A DNA stretch of 64,000 nt from Paraconexibacter antarcticus (GCF_024220175.1 NZ_CP098502.1:2108001-2172000), one strand, 5' to 3'; positions 49,702-58,049 are shown, counted from the stretch's first letter. The notes: generated by a model from the sequence alone, not told the origin. Translations and numbers: made by a program.

Positions 49702-50325
49702 TCAGGCCGGGTGTACCGGGCCCACGAGCAGCGGGGCGACGATCGGCGGCATCCGCGGCCAGCGGGCGTCCTGCAACGCGCCGGTCTCGAAGCCGGCCCG
49801 CGTGAGCGACGCGCGCGTGTCCCGGTTGCAGCGGCAGCCGTAGCCGAAGGCCTTCCACGGCTTCTCGAGGCGGTCCTGCCAGCCCGAGAGCCCGGACCCG
49901 TCGGCCCGCACGTGCTCGATGAGCAGCAGCCGGCCGCCCGGCCGCAGGACGCGCCGGATCTCGGCGAGCGAGCCCGCGACGTCGTCGACGGTGCAGAGGA
50001 CGAGCGTGCTGACGACCGTGTCGAAGCTCGCGTCGGGGAACGGCAGCGCCTCCGCGCCCGCCTGCACGACCGTCGGCCGGCGCGGGTCGCCCGCCGCGAC
50101 GCTCCGCAGGCGGTCGGCCATCGAGGGCTCGGGGTCGGCGAGCGTCAGGCGCGTCACCGCGGCGGGGTAGGCCCGGAGGTTCAGCCCGGTGCCGGCGCCG
50201 ACCTCGAGGACGTCGCCGGAGGCCTGGGCGAGGATCGACCGGCGGAGCTTCGCCATGCCCGAGCGCTCGCCCCAGGCGAGGAACGGGTCGTAGATGGCGG
50301 TGAACAGGCGGCCGTACAGGGACAT
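49702..50325 (-). CDS. Class I SAM-dependent methyltransferase
   Basis: 207 residues. Rossmann methyltransferase motifs: VLEVGAGTGLNLRAYP (motif I), LTLADPEPSM (acidic II), GAEALPFPDASFDTVVSTLVLCTVDD (IV), and EIRRVLRPGGRLLLIEHV (post VI). This is the UbiE/ArsM-like methyltransferase_11 type; the substrate is unknown. It stands alone between the cytochrome maturation operon and the divergent LEH-like gene. A weak GGAG-type ribosome site (ccggagtccc) precedes the ATG. Confidence 0.88.
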   Translation of the reverse strand: MSLYGRLFTAIYDPFLAWGERSGMAKLRRSILAQASGDVLEVGAGTGLNLRAYPAAVTRLTLADPEPSMADRLRSVAAGDPRRPTVVQAGAEALPFPDASFDTVVSTLVLCTVDDVAGSLAEIRRVLRPGGRLLLIEHVRADGSGLSGWQDRLEKPWKAFGYGCRCNRDTRASLTRAGFETGALQDARWPRMPPIVAPLLVGPVHPA

Positions 50326-50425
50326 GGGACTCCGGGGATCGGGGGGACGCGGTCATCCTGGCAACCGCGCTGACAGCCTGTCAACACCCGGCCCCGCGCG
50401 CGGTGCGGCGAGGTACCCTTGGCGC

Positions 50426-50911
50426 ATGCCCGCTCGCCGGCCGCCCGCCCGCTCGGCCCCGCTCCACGTCGTCCCGGCGCTCGGGGAGGCGGCGCCGCTC
50501 GCGGTCGTCACCCGCTTCCTCGACCACCTGGCCGCGGGCGAGCTCGACGCGGCGGCGGACCTGCTGGCGGGCGACGTCGAGTACGTCAACGTCTCGCTGC
50601 CGGCGATCCGCGGCCGCGAGCGCGTCCGGAAGGTCGCCAAGGCGACGCTCGGCCGGCGCGCCGCGGGCTTCGAGGTCTACGTCCACGCCGCGGGGACCGA
50701 CGGGGCCGTCGTCCTGAACGAGCGCACCGACGCCCTGACCTACCGGCGCTTCCGCGCCCAGTTCTGGGTGTGCGGGCGCTTCGAGGTCCACGACGGGCGC
50801 ATCACGCTCTGGCGCGACGCCTTCGACTGGGCGAACGTCGTCACCGCGAGCCTCCGCGGCCTGCTCGGCGTCGTCGTCCCGGCCGTGCGGGCGACCCCGC
50901 CGACCCGCTAG
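50426..50911 (+). CDS. Limonene-1,2-epoxide hydrolase-like/NTF2-fold protein
   Basis: 161 residues. NTF2-like fold with the LEH catalytic triad pattern: VLNERTDAL contains Arg and Asp, and GRFEVHDGRITLWRDAFDW contains the second Asp of the Arg-Asp-Asp trio that activates water. It may hydrolyse an epoxide; the specific one is unknown and a non-LEH NTF2 domain is also possible. ATG 50426 follows TACCCT (50414-50419) by 6 nt. Its stop shares CTAG (50908-50911) with the convergent TetR gene. The P450 lies beyond TetR, so epoxide turnover near a monooxygenase is plausible. Confidence 0.82.
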   Translation: MPARRPPARSAPLHVVPALGEAAPLAVVTRFLDHLAAGELDAAADLLAGDVEYVNVSLPAIRGRERVRKVAKATLGRRAAGFEVYVHAAGTDGAVVLNERTDALTYRRFRAQFWVCGRFEVHDGRITLWRDAFDWANVVTASLRGLLGVVVPAVRATPPTR

Positions 50912-51552
50912 GCGCGACGCTCGGGGCCCGCGACCCGCCGCAGCAGCTCGGCGGCCGACGCGCGGACCTCGTCCAGCGGGCGGCCCTCGTCGACCGCCAT
51001 GAGGGCCTGGTGCATGATCCCCGATGCGACGAGCCGCGCGACCGGCACCGGGATGGGGCGCACGCCGAGCTCCGGCTCGTGGCGGTGGGCCTCGTCGGCG
51101 AGGTGGCTGATGGTCTGGGCCGCGCGGTCGTTGACGCTCGCCAGCAGCCGCAGTCCGCGCTCGCCGGTGAGGTGCAGCTCGCGGACGAAGCTGCGCATGA
51201 TGAGCGGGTCGCGCTCGACGAGGTCGAGGTAGACGCCGATCGCCCGGTTCAGGCGCTCCTCCGCCGGGCCGCCGGCCTCGATCGCCGCCGCGATGCCGGT
51301 GACGATCCGCAGCGAGACCTCCTCGAGGACGGCGAGGTAGCAGTCGACGGGGTCGGTGAAGTGCTCGTAGAAGGTCCGGCGGGAGACGCGCGCCTCGCGG
51401 ACGACGTCGGCGAGCGTCGTGTGCTGGAAGCCCTTCGCGCGGACCGCGGCGGTCATGCCCTCGAGCAGGCGCGCGCGGTGGTCCTCGGGCGCGGCGGGCG
51501 CGCCCGCGGGGGCGGCCGGGGCAGTGGCGTCGTCGGTCCGCGGCCGGGGCAT
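50908..51552 (-). CDS. TetR-family transcriptional regulator
   Basis: 214 residues from ATG 51552. TetR helix-turn-helix: LLEGMTAAVRAKGFQHTTLADVVREARVSRRTFYEHFTDPVDCYLAV (~25-75), then an all-helical ligand-binding domain. It is divergent from the P450, and an 18-bp perfect palindrome lies in the 70-bp gap. It is likely to repress its own and the P450 promoter and be released by a small hydrophobic molecule. TACCGT (51567-51562) is 9 nt before the ATG. Confidence 0.9.
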   Translation of the reverse strand: MPRPRTDDATAPAAPAGAPAAPEDHRARLLEGMTAAVRAKGFQHTTLADVVREARVSRRTFYEHFTDPVDCYLAVLEEVSLRIVTGIAAAIEAGGPAEERLNRAIGVYLDLVERDPLIMRSFVRELHLTGERGLRLLASVNDRAAQTISHLADEAHRHEPELGVRPIPVPVARLVASGIMHQALMAVDEGRPLDEVRASAAELLRRVAGPERRA

Positions 51553-51595
51553 CCGGCCCCAACGGTACCGGAGCGCACGGCATCCTCGACAATCC

Positions 51596-51613
51596 TGGTA
51601 CTGAACAGTACCA
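51596..51613. promoter_or_regulatory. TetR operator overlapping the P450 promoter
   Basis: TGGTACTG-AA-CAGTACCA, perfect 8-bp arms around a 2-bp centre, in the divergent TetR/P450 gap. The right arm overlaps TACCAT (51609-51614), the P450 -10 candidate, so binding would block it. Confidence 0.7.
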
Positions 51614-51614
51614 T
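51609..51614 (+). promoter_or_regulatory. Candidate -10 box of the P450 gene
   Basis: TACCAT, 8 nt before the ATG at 51623 and inside the palindrome right arm. It implies a leaderless, TetR-controlled transcript. Confidence 0.5.
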
Positions 51615-51622
51615 CACCGGCC

Positions 51623-53050
51623 ATGAGCCTCGCGACCCTCAGCCGGCCCGCCTCCGACGACGCAGCCGCCGAGGTGCTCCTCGGCATCGCCCCGCCGTCA
51701 CCCGCCGGGCCGGTCGGCCCGGAGGTCCCCCTGAACCCGCCGCCCCGGGTCGACCTGCCGGCCGCGGTCTCGACGGCGCGCTTCCTCCGCCGCCAGCTGC
51801 CGCACCTCTTCCACTCCTGGCGGACGACGGGCGACACGTTCGCCATGCCGATCCTCGGGCGGAGCCCGCTCGTCTTCGTCACCCACCCCGACCACGCCCG
51901 CTCGCTCTTCACCGCCCCGCCGGAGCTCGTGCCGTCGATCACCGCCGAGTCGCCGCTGCGCCCGATCCTCGGCGGCAGCTCGGTCCTCACCGCGAACGGC
52001 CCGCGGCACATGCGCCAGCGGCGCCTGCTGCTGCCGCCCTTCCACGGCGAGTCGATCGCCGCGTACGAGGCGGCGATCGCCCGCGTCGTCGACGAGGAGC
52101 TCGACCGCTGGGCCGTCGGCGACACGTTCGCGTCCTCCGCCCGCATGCAGGCGGTCACGCTCGGCGTGATCATGGCGGGCATCTTCGGCGTCGAGGGCGA
52201 GCCCGCCGAGGGGACGCCGGAACGTGCCCTGCGCGACGCCACGCGCAGCGTCCTCGCCCACACCGAGCGGCCCGCGTGGCAGCTCGTCGAGATCATGAAC
52301 ACGGGCAGCCCCGAGCCCCGCGGGATCCTGAAGCTCGTCATGGACCGCGTCGACACGCACTACCTGCGGGTCATCCGCGAGCGGCGTGCGCTCCCCGAGG
52401 CCGAGCGGGGTGGCGACGTCCTCTCGCTCCTGCTGTCGGTCACCGACGAGGACGGCCAGGCGCTGACCGACCGCGAGATCCGCGACGAGCTCATGACGCT
52501 CGTGCTCGCCGGGCACGAGACGACGGCGAACCAGCTCGCCTGGGCGCTCGAGCGGCTCGTCCGCACCCCGCGCGCGTACGACGCGCTGCGCGACGCGGTG
52601 CGCGGCGGCACGCCCGAGGAGGCGCGGCGGTGGGTCGACGCGACGATCCACGAGACGATGCGCGTGCGGCCGGTCATCATGGGGACCGGGCGCCGCGTGC
52701 AGTCGGCGTGGCGGCTCGGCGAGTTCGTCGTCCCGGCGAACACCGTCGTCGTCGCCGGCGCGGTTCTCATCCACCACCGCGAGGACCTCTACCCGCAGCC
52801 GTTCGCCTTCCGCCCCGAGCGCTTCCTCGGCGTGAAGCCCGGGACGTACACGTGGCTGCCCTTCGGCGGGGGGACGCGCCGCTGCCTCGGGGCCGCCCTC
52901 GCGATGGCCGAGCAGCGCATCGTCCTGCGCCGCATCGCCGAGCGGCTGGACCTCGCGGCGCCCGATCCGCGGCCCGAGCGCGAGCAGCACCGCAACGTCA
53001 CGATGATCCCGCGCGAGGGCGGCCGGGTGACCGTCCGCGCGGTGCGCTGA
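51623..53050 (+). CDS. Cytochrome P450
   Basis: 475 residues, class-typical length. I-helix LVLAGHETTANQLAWALE, K-helix EXXR in ATIHETMRVRPV, PERF at the meander (FRPERFLGVKPG) and heme loop LPFGGGTRRCLGAALA with the proximal Cys. The I-helix Thr-Thr pair supports oxygen activation. No redox partner gene is in the window. It resembles bacterial fatty acid/terpene-oxidising P450s in a general way; the substrate is unknown. ATG 51623 is 8 nt after TACCAT, and a TetR palindrome overlaps that box, giving a directly regulated, leaderless transcript. Confidence 0.95.
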   Translation: MSLATLSRPASDDAAAEVLLGIAPPSPAGPVGPEVPLNPPPRVDLPAAVSTARFLRRQLPHLFHSWRTTGDTFAMPILGRSPLVFVTHPDHARSLFTAPPELVPSITAESPLRPILGGSSVLTANGPRHMRQRRLLLPPFHGESIAAYEAAIARVVDEELDRWAVGDTFASSARMQAVTLGVIMAGIFGVEGEPAEGTPERALRDATRSVLAHTERPAWQLVEIMNTGSPEPRGILKLVMDRVDTHYLRVIRERRALPEAERGGDVLSLLLSVTDEDGQALTDREIRDELMTLVLAGHETTANQLAWALERLVRTPRAYDALRDAVRGGTPEEARRWVDATIHETMRVRPVIMGTGRRVQSAWRLGEFVVPANTVVVAGAVLIHHREDLYPQPFAFRPERFLGVKPGTYTWLPFGGGTRRCLGAALAMAEQRIVLRRIAERLDLAAPDPRPEREQHRNVTMIPREGGRVTVRAVR

Positions 53051-53067
53051 CGCGTTACGGTCTGCGC

Positions 53068-53244
53068 ATGACCGACGAGGAGACCACCGAGGACTACGGC
53101 AAGCGCCGCCTGACGTGCCCCTGCGGGGAGACGTTCCACGAGGAGAGCGAGAACGCGCTCGTCGAGGTCGTGAACGCCCACCTGAAGGCCGAGCACCCCG
53201 GCCACGAGTACACCCGGGATCAGATCCTCTTCATGGCGACGTAG
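53068..53244 (+). CDS. DUF1059 small protein
   Basis: 58 residues; the DUF1059 pattern is LTCPCGETFHEESENALVEVV followed by HLKAEHPGHEYT, with two Cys and two His that could hold a metal. No function is known. TACGGT (53056-53061) is 6 nt before the ATG. Its 3' end overlaps the convergent methyltransferase by 14 bp. Confidence 0.82.
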   Translation: MTDEETTEDYGKRRLTCPCGETFHEESENALVEVVNAHLKAEHPGHEYTRDQILFMAT

Positions 53245-54079
53245 CCGCGGCGGCCGCCGCGACGGCGGCCAGGCGGCGGGTGGCGATGTCGATCGCCTCG
53301 GGGTTCTCGTCGATGAGGACGTACCCGCGGCCGTGCTTCGCCGCGACCGCGCCCAGCGTCCCGCTCCCGCAGAAGAAGTCGAGGCAGCGGTCGCCCGGCC
53401 GGGTCGACGCGAGCACCATGCGGCGGACGATGCCCTCGGGCTTCTGCGTCGGGTAGCCGGTCTTCTCGCGGCCGCTCGTCGGGACGATCGTGTGCCACCA
53501 CACGTCGGTCGGGAGCTTGCCGCGCGCCGCCTTCTCGGGGGTGACGAGGCCAGGGGCCATGTACGGCTCGCGGTCGACCTCCTCGGCGTCGAAGTGGTGG
53601 CGGCCCGCCTCCTTGGCGTAGACGAGGATCGTGTCGTGCTTCGCGGGCCAGCGGGTCTTCGTCCGCGCGCCGTAGTCGTAGGCCCAGATGATCTCGTTGA
53701 GGAAGTTCTCGCGGCCGAAGAGCTCGTCGAGGAGCAGCTTGCAGTAGTGCGCCTCGCGGTAGTCGATGTGGAAGTACAGCGTCCCGCTCGGGGTGAGCAG
53801 GCGGTGCGCCTCGGCCAGGCGCGGCGCGAGGAAGGCGAGGTAGTCCTCGAAGGCGTCGCGGTAGGAGGACTGCGCGAGCAGCCGGCTCGCGTACCGCCGG
53901 CCCGCGAAGCCGGTGCGGTCGCCCTCCGGGTCGGGGGCGGTCGCGAGCGTGCGCCGTGTCTGCCGCGCCCCGGTGTTGAAGGGCGGGTCGACGTAGACGA
54001 GCTGGAAGCTCGCGTCGGGCAGCGTGGGGAGGACGGTGAGGTTCTCCCCGAGGATGATGCGGTCCGCGCTCGGCTCCAC
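53231..54079 (-). CDS. Orphan DNA amino-methyltransferase (beta class)
   Basis: 282 residues. Motif IV DPPFNTG near residue 31 is followed much later (about residue 240) by motif I FCGSGTLGAVAAKHGR; this IV-before-I order defines the beta class of N6-adenine or N4-cytosine methyltransferases. YFHIDYREAHY and GYPTQKPEGIVRRMVLAS are further landmarks. No restriction endonuclease gene is adjacent, so it appears solitary and may be regulatory or defensive. GTG 54079 follows TACCCT (54092-54087) by 7 nt, preferred over a longer upstream reading that is Pro/Gly-rich. Its 3' end overlaps the DUF1059 gene. Confidence 0.85.
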   Translation of the reverse strand: MEPSADRIILGENLTVLPTLPDASFQLVYVDPPFNTGARQTRRTLATAPDPEGDRTGFAGRRYASRLLAQSSYRDAFEDYLAFLAPRLAEAHRLLTPSGTLYFHIDYREAHYCKLLLDELFGRENFLNEIIWAYDYGARTKTRWPAKHDTILVYAKEAGRHHFDAEEVDREPYMAPGLVTPEKAARGKLPTDVWWHTIVPTSGREKTGYPTQKPEGIVRRMVLASTRPGDRCLDFFCGSGTLGAVAAKHGRGYVLIDENPEAIDIATRRLAAVAAAAAATSP

Positions 54080-54223
54080 GGGCCGGAGGGTACGGCCCGC
54101 GGCGGCGTGCGGGCGCGGGTGCGGACCCGGGCAGGGATGGTGGCCCGGCCGCGGCCCGGGCTTCTTCAGGCCGGTGGACGAACGTCCGATGCACGCCTCC
54201 CCACTTGTGCCGATCACGGGGGC

Positions 54224-54397
54224 ATGCCCACCGAGAAGCTGATGCCGCAGCTCACCACCGACGAGACGGTCGCCGCCGACCGCCTGTTCGAGGAGCTCCT
54301 CGCCGAGTTCGGCGGGGCGACCGTGCGTGGCCTCGACACCGCTCGCCGGCCCGTGTCCGCGGCCGAGACGGCGACCGCGCGGACCGAGGTCGCCTAG
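54224..54397 (+). CDS. Small unknown protein
   Basis: 57 residues; Thr/Ala/Glu-rich, no recognised domain. ATG 54224 starts in the 144-bp gap after the divergent methyltransferase. Its TAG stop shares CTAG (54394-54397) with the sigma factor stop. Coding is supported only by the open frame and this precise overlap. Confidence 0.4.
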   Translation: MPTEKLMPQLTTDETVAADRLFEELLAEFGGATVRGLDTARRPVSAAETATARTEVA

Positions 54398-56076
54398 CCG
54401 GTCCCCCGGCCCCTGTCGCCGCCGTGGGCGGCGGCGGCGCCGGCCGGGGCCGGGGGGTCCGGAGCGGGCGCCGCGGCGGGGGTCGCAGCGGGCGCCGCGG
54501 CGGGCGTCGCGGCCGCGCCGGGACCCGCCGGGGCGGGCGGCGGGGTGCCTGACGCCGCCTCGGGGCGCGTCGAGGCGCCCTGGGAGGCGGAAGAGGGGAC
54601 GGCCGGCGCACCGGCACCGACCGGCGTCGGGTGCGTCTGCGCGGGGCTCGGGGCCGAGGCCCCGGGCGCCGTCGGCGCTCCGGACGGCCCCGCGTGGCGG
54701 TCCGCGTTCGCCGTGCCGCTCGGCGTGGTCGGGGGCGCGGTGGCCGGCGCAGCCGGGGCGGCCGGTGCGGCGGGCGCGCTCGGAGACGGCGCGGGGGTGC
54801 GCACCGGCGCGGCGGAGGTCGCAGGCGGGCCCGCCGGGCCCGCCGGGCCCGCCGGGGAGAGGGAGCTCGCGGGGCCCGGCGCGGGGGCGGGGGACGCGAC
54901 CGGGGAGCCGCCGCCGGAGGGGGCGGGGGGCGGCGAGGGGCTGCCGGTCGCGGCGCCGGCGCCGGACGCGGCCGCGGGGCCGGGGATCGCCGCCCGGCCG
55001 GCCCCGAGGAGGGCGGCGGCGCCCGCGGCGCCGCGGTGCCCGGGCACCGCCGGCCGGGCGGCCGGCGTGAGCGCGGACGGGAGCCCGGTGACGGCGGGGA
55101 GGGCCGGCGCGGCGCCGCGCGGCTGCGCTCCGCTCGTCGCGACGTGCGCGACCTCGGCCCCGCCCGCGACCGCGGTCGCGCCGGCGACCAGGACGACGGC
55201 GGCCTTGACGGCCAGCACCGAGGTGACCGTCCCCGTCGACATCGCGCCTCCCGCACCGGCGCCGAGCGCGGACGCCCCGGTCCCGGTGGTGCCGCCCGCC
55301 GCGCCCCCGAGGACGCCGTGCGCGAGGGCGCCGCCGCCCGCGAGGGGGAGCAGCGGGGCGAGTGCGGCGAGGTCCGCCGGCCGTGAGCCGAGGGCGAGGT
55401 CGAAGGTGCGGCAGCCGGCGCAGGCCCGGATGTGGGCGCGCATCCGGCGGCCGCGCCGGACGCGGCCGTCGCCGTCCGAGAGCGTCCGCTGGACGTCAGC
55501 GCAGAGCATGTCGCGGCCCCTGGCGCACTCGAGCAGCGCCTGCCGCGCCTCGAAGATCGTCTGCTTGACCGCGCGCGCGTCGGTCCCGAGGACCGCGCCG
55601 ATCTCGGCGTGCCCGAGGCCGTTGAGCTCGCGCAGGACGAGGGCCTGGCGCTGGCGCTCCGGCAGTAGCTCGAGGTCCGCCCACAGCTCCGCCAGCCGCC
55701 GGCGCTGCTCCACCTGGTCGCTCAGCGGCCGGTCCGGGGCGGCCACCCGCACGTCGAGCTCGTCCGTCGGCCGGCTCCGGCGGACCGCGTCGATCGCCTC
55801 GTTGTGCGCGATCCGGAAGAGCCACGGGCGCAGCTCGAAGTCCCGCTGCTCCGTCGCGAGCGCGGCCAGCGCCTTCACCATCACCGACTGCAGCACGTCC
55901 TCCGCCAGGTCGCGGCTGCGGACGATCGACCGGACGTAGCGCGAGAGGTCCGCCCGGCACTCCCGGTAGACCCGGTCGAACGCCAGCCGGTCGGCCCGCA
56001 CCTCCGCCGACCGGACGGGGACCCGGGCCGAGCGCAGCCCCGGGCGCCAGGTGAGCGACGCGGGGGTCACGGACAC
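54394..56076 (-). CDS. ECF sigma factor with transmembrane and Pro/Ala-rich external tail
   Basis: 560 residues. Sigma region 2 ~33-100 (VYRECRADLSRYVRSIVRSRDLAEDVLQSVMVKAL, PWLFRIAHNEAIDAVRR) and region 4 ~125-185 (ELLPERQRQALVLRELNGLGHAEIGAVLG). A ZAS-like H215-x3-C219-x2-C222 (HIRACAGC) follows, then one transmembrane helix (~284-306, VTSVLAVKAAVVLVAGATAV) and ~250 residues of Pro/Ala/Ser/Gly-rich, low-complexity external tail. Sigma, anti-sigma-like and membrane anchor on one chain imply release by proteolysis. GTG 56076 is the start; an out-of-frame ATG lies nearby. Confidence 0.85.
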   Translation of the reverse strand: MSVTPASLTWRPGLRSARVPVRSAEVRADRLAFDRVYRECRADLSRYVRSIVRSRDLAEDVLQSVMVKALAALATEQRDFELRPWLFRIAHNEAIDAVRRSRPTDELDVRVAAPDRPLSDQVEQRRRLAELWADLELLPERQRQALVLRELNGLGHAEIGAVLGTDARAVKQTIFEARQALLECARGRDMLCADVQRTLSDGDGRVRRGRRMRAHIRACAGCRTFDLALGSRPADLAALAPLLPLAGGGALAHGVLGGAAGGTTGTGASALGAGAGGAMSTGTVTSVLAVKAAVVLVAGATAVAGGAEVAHVATSGAQPRGAAPALPAVTGLPSALTPAARPAVPGHRGAAGAAALLGAGRAAIPGPAAASGAGAATGSPSPPPAPSGGGSPVASPAPAPGPASSLSPAGPAGPAGPPATSAAPVRTPAPSPSAPAAPAAPAAPATAPPTTPSGTANADRHAGPSGAPTAPGASAPSPAQTHPTPVGAGAPAVPSSASQGASTRPEAASGTPPPAPAGPGAAATPAAAPAATPAAAPAPDPPAPAGAAAAHGGDRGRGTG

Positions 56077-56200
56077 CGTCCATGCACCGACAACGCCGCC
56101 GGGCCGTCTGAGTCAGGCCGTATCACCGGCGTCCCCGATCACTGGCCGATCATGACACGGCCCGGCCCGGCCGGACACCGGCGCTTCGGCCAGGCGCCGG

Positions 56201-56878
56201 TCAGCGCGGGGCGTCGGCGAAGCTCGCCACGTGCAGGCCGAACGCGTCGACGAGGGCGCGCGCCGCCGGGTCGGTGAGCGTCGCGAGCTCCGTCTCGCGG
56301 GGCTCGCGGTAGGCCGAGCGGAAATCCGCGTCGACGTACCCGGGATGGCAGCCGATCTCCGTCCAGCCCTCGTGCACGTCGTGGTCGAAGACGTAGCGCA
56401 GGGCGTCGACGCTCACGTGGGAGAGGTCGTCCACGCCGGGCTCCCACTGCGCGTAGAAGCCGCCGACGTAGACGACGGGGGAGGTCCCGCGCAGGGGCAG
56501 CCCGAGGCGCGCGGCGAGCTCCTGTGCGAGCGGCTCGACCTCGGGCTGCCGGTGCACGTGGTGGTGGGAGTCCAGGTGGGTCGGGGGACGGCCGAGCAGA
56601 CGCTCGCACGCGGCGAGCTGCCGCTCGAGCTCGGCCCGCACCGCCACCGGGTCACCGAGGTCGACGGCCGGGGCACGGACGCCGTCAAGGTCCCAGTGCA
56701 GGCCGACGGCGAGCGCGGGCTGCGTCGCGGCGAGCGCGGCGGCCTCCTCGGCGGCGGGGGCGTCGACCATGAGGCTCGTGCTCGTCAGGAGCCCCTCCGA
56801 GTGGCAGCGGACGATGCCGCGGTTGATGCCGGGGGCGGCGCCGAAGTCGTCGGCGTTGAAGATGACGGTGCGGCTCAT
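56201..56878 (-). CDS. YdjC/ChbG-type carbohydrate deacetylase
   Basis: 225 residues. Zinc-dependent YdjC fold: FNADDFGAAPGINRGI (Asp-Asp metal site), PTHLDSHHHVHRQPEV (His site), EIGCHPGYVDADF. These enzymes remove N- or O-acetyl groups from sugars such as acetylated chitobiose, or from hopanoid precursors in HpnK. Last gene of the eight-gene minus-strand operon, 25 bp after the GT-B stop; it could adjust the acetylation of the exported glycan. The sugar is unknown. Confidence 0.9.
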   Translation of the reverse strand: MSRTVIFNADDFGAAPGINRGIVRCHSEGLLTSTSLMVDAPAAEEAAALAATQPALAVGLHWDLDGVRAPAVDLGDPVAVRAELERQLAACERLLGRPPTHLDSHHHVHRQPEVEPLAQELAARLGLPLRGTSPVVYVGGFYAQWEPGVDDLSHVSVDALRYVFDHDVHEGWTEIGCHPGYVDADFRSAYREPRETELATLTDPAARALVDAFGLHVASFADAPR

Positions 56879-56903
56879 GGGCGACCGATCATGGCGGCGC
56901 GCG

Positions 56904-58049
56904 TCATCCGCTGCCCTGCCGCGGGAGGCCGGCGAGCTCGAGCGCCCCGGCGAGGAGGCGCTCGGCGTCGAAGTGCGTCCGGGCGAGCTCGCGGGCGGCC
57001 GTGGCGTGCCGCGCGTAGTCGCCGCGGACCGCGCGCAGCGCCGCCGCGGCCTCCTCCGGCGTCGTGACGGTGATGATGCCGAGGCCCGTCGGGAGCAGCT
57101 CCTCGACGCCGGTCGACTGCAGGACGACGGGGCGCCCGGCCGCGAGGTAGCAGGCTGAGCGGTCGCTGAACCAGCCGCTCCGCGTCCCGACGTAGCCGCC
57201 CTTCGCGCAGGAGAACTCGCCGAGCGAGCCGGCGACGTAGTCGCGGTAGCGCTCGGGCGTGGAGACGATCGCCGGGTCCGTCAGGCGCCAGCCGCGCTCC
57301 AGCAGCCGCGGCCGGTCGGGGTCGTCGTCCTCGATCGCGAGCGCGAGCTCGATCGTCTCGCTCGCGAGCTGCGGCAGGTCGAGGAAGCGCTCGAACTCGT
57401 CGACCTTCGGCCCCAGCGTCTCGCCGCGGAAGTCGAGGTAGCCGTAGTCGCGCCACGCGGCGATCGTCGTGAAGGCGTCCGTCACGACGGGGACGCCGGT
57501 CGGCCACCAGTCGGGGATGACCGGCGGCCAGAGCGGATGCCAGTCGATGCCGCAGGTCGGGATGGCGCTGCGCTCGGTGCCGACGTTCATCCCGACCGTG
57601 AAGTACACGTCGTGCTCGCCGAAGATCGTCACGGGCTCGCCGTCCTCGGCCCACAGGTGCGTGTACCCCGGGTCCTGCTCGATGAGCAGCCGCGGGCGGA
57701 CGTCCTCCAGCAGCGGCCACGGTTCGGCGCGGTAGTGCGCGGCGAGCGACAGGAGGCCGTCCGCCCGGGCGGCGAAGTCCGCGACGGCGCTCGACGAGAG
57801 GCCCACATGGCTCTCGCCGGTCGCGGCGTCGAGGAGGGCGGCGCGCTCGGGGTCCCACCAGCCGTCGACGAGGGTGTGGAACGTCGCGACCGCCTCCGGC
57901 GTGGGCGGCTCCTCGAAGTACTCGAGGAAGAGGACGTCGTGGCCGAGACGGCGCAGGCCCTCGAGGATCTGCAGCACGTGCATCGCGTGCCCGCCGCGGC
58001 CGAGGACCGAGGGCCCGACGAGGTCCTCGACGGCGATCAGGCGGGCCAT
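56904..58049 (-). CDS. Glycosyltransferase, GT-B-like (paralogue B)
   Basis: 381 residues. Homologous over its length to the gene at 59214-60428: both share ILEGLRRLGHDV near the start and RSGWFSDR-YLAAGRPVV-TG--LLPTG near the C-terminus, consistent with a GT-B acceptor/donor pair of Rossmann domains. The gene starts with ATG 58049 (MARLIAVEDLVGPSV), 13 bp inside the upstream acyltransferase gene. The sugar donor is unknown. Confidence 0.82.
   Translation of the reverse strand: MARLIAVEDLVGPSVLGRGGHAMHVLQILEGLRRLGHDVLFLEYFEEPPTPEAVATFHTLVDGWWDPERAALLDAATGESHVGLSSSAVADFAARADGLLSLAAHYRAEPWPLLEDVRPRLLIEQDPGYTHLWAEDGEPVTIFGEHDVYFTVGMNVGTERSAIPTCGIDWHPLWPPVIPDWWPTGVPVVTDAFTTIAAWRDYGYLDFRGETLGPKVDEFERFLDLPQLASETIELALAIEDDDPDRPRLLERGWRLTDPAIVSTPERYRDYVAGSLGEFSCAKGGYVGTRSGWFSDRSACYLAAGRPVVLQSTGVEELLPTGLGIITVTTPEEAAAALRAVRGDYARHATAARELARTHFDAERLLAGALELAGLPRQGSG

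Noticed and set aside
56137..56157. Direct repeat TGATCGG upstream of the tethered sigma gene as an operator
   Set aside because: Short, imperfectly placed and with no supporting promoter hexamer; could be chance.
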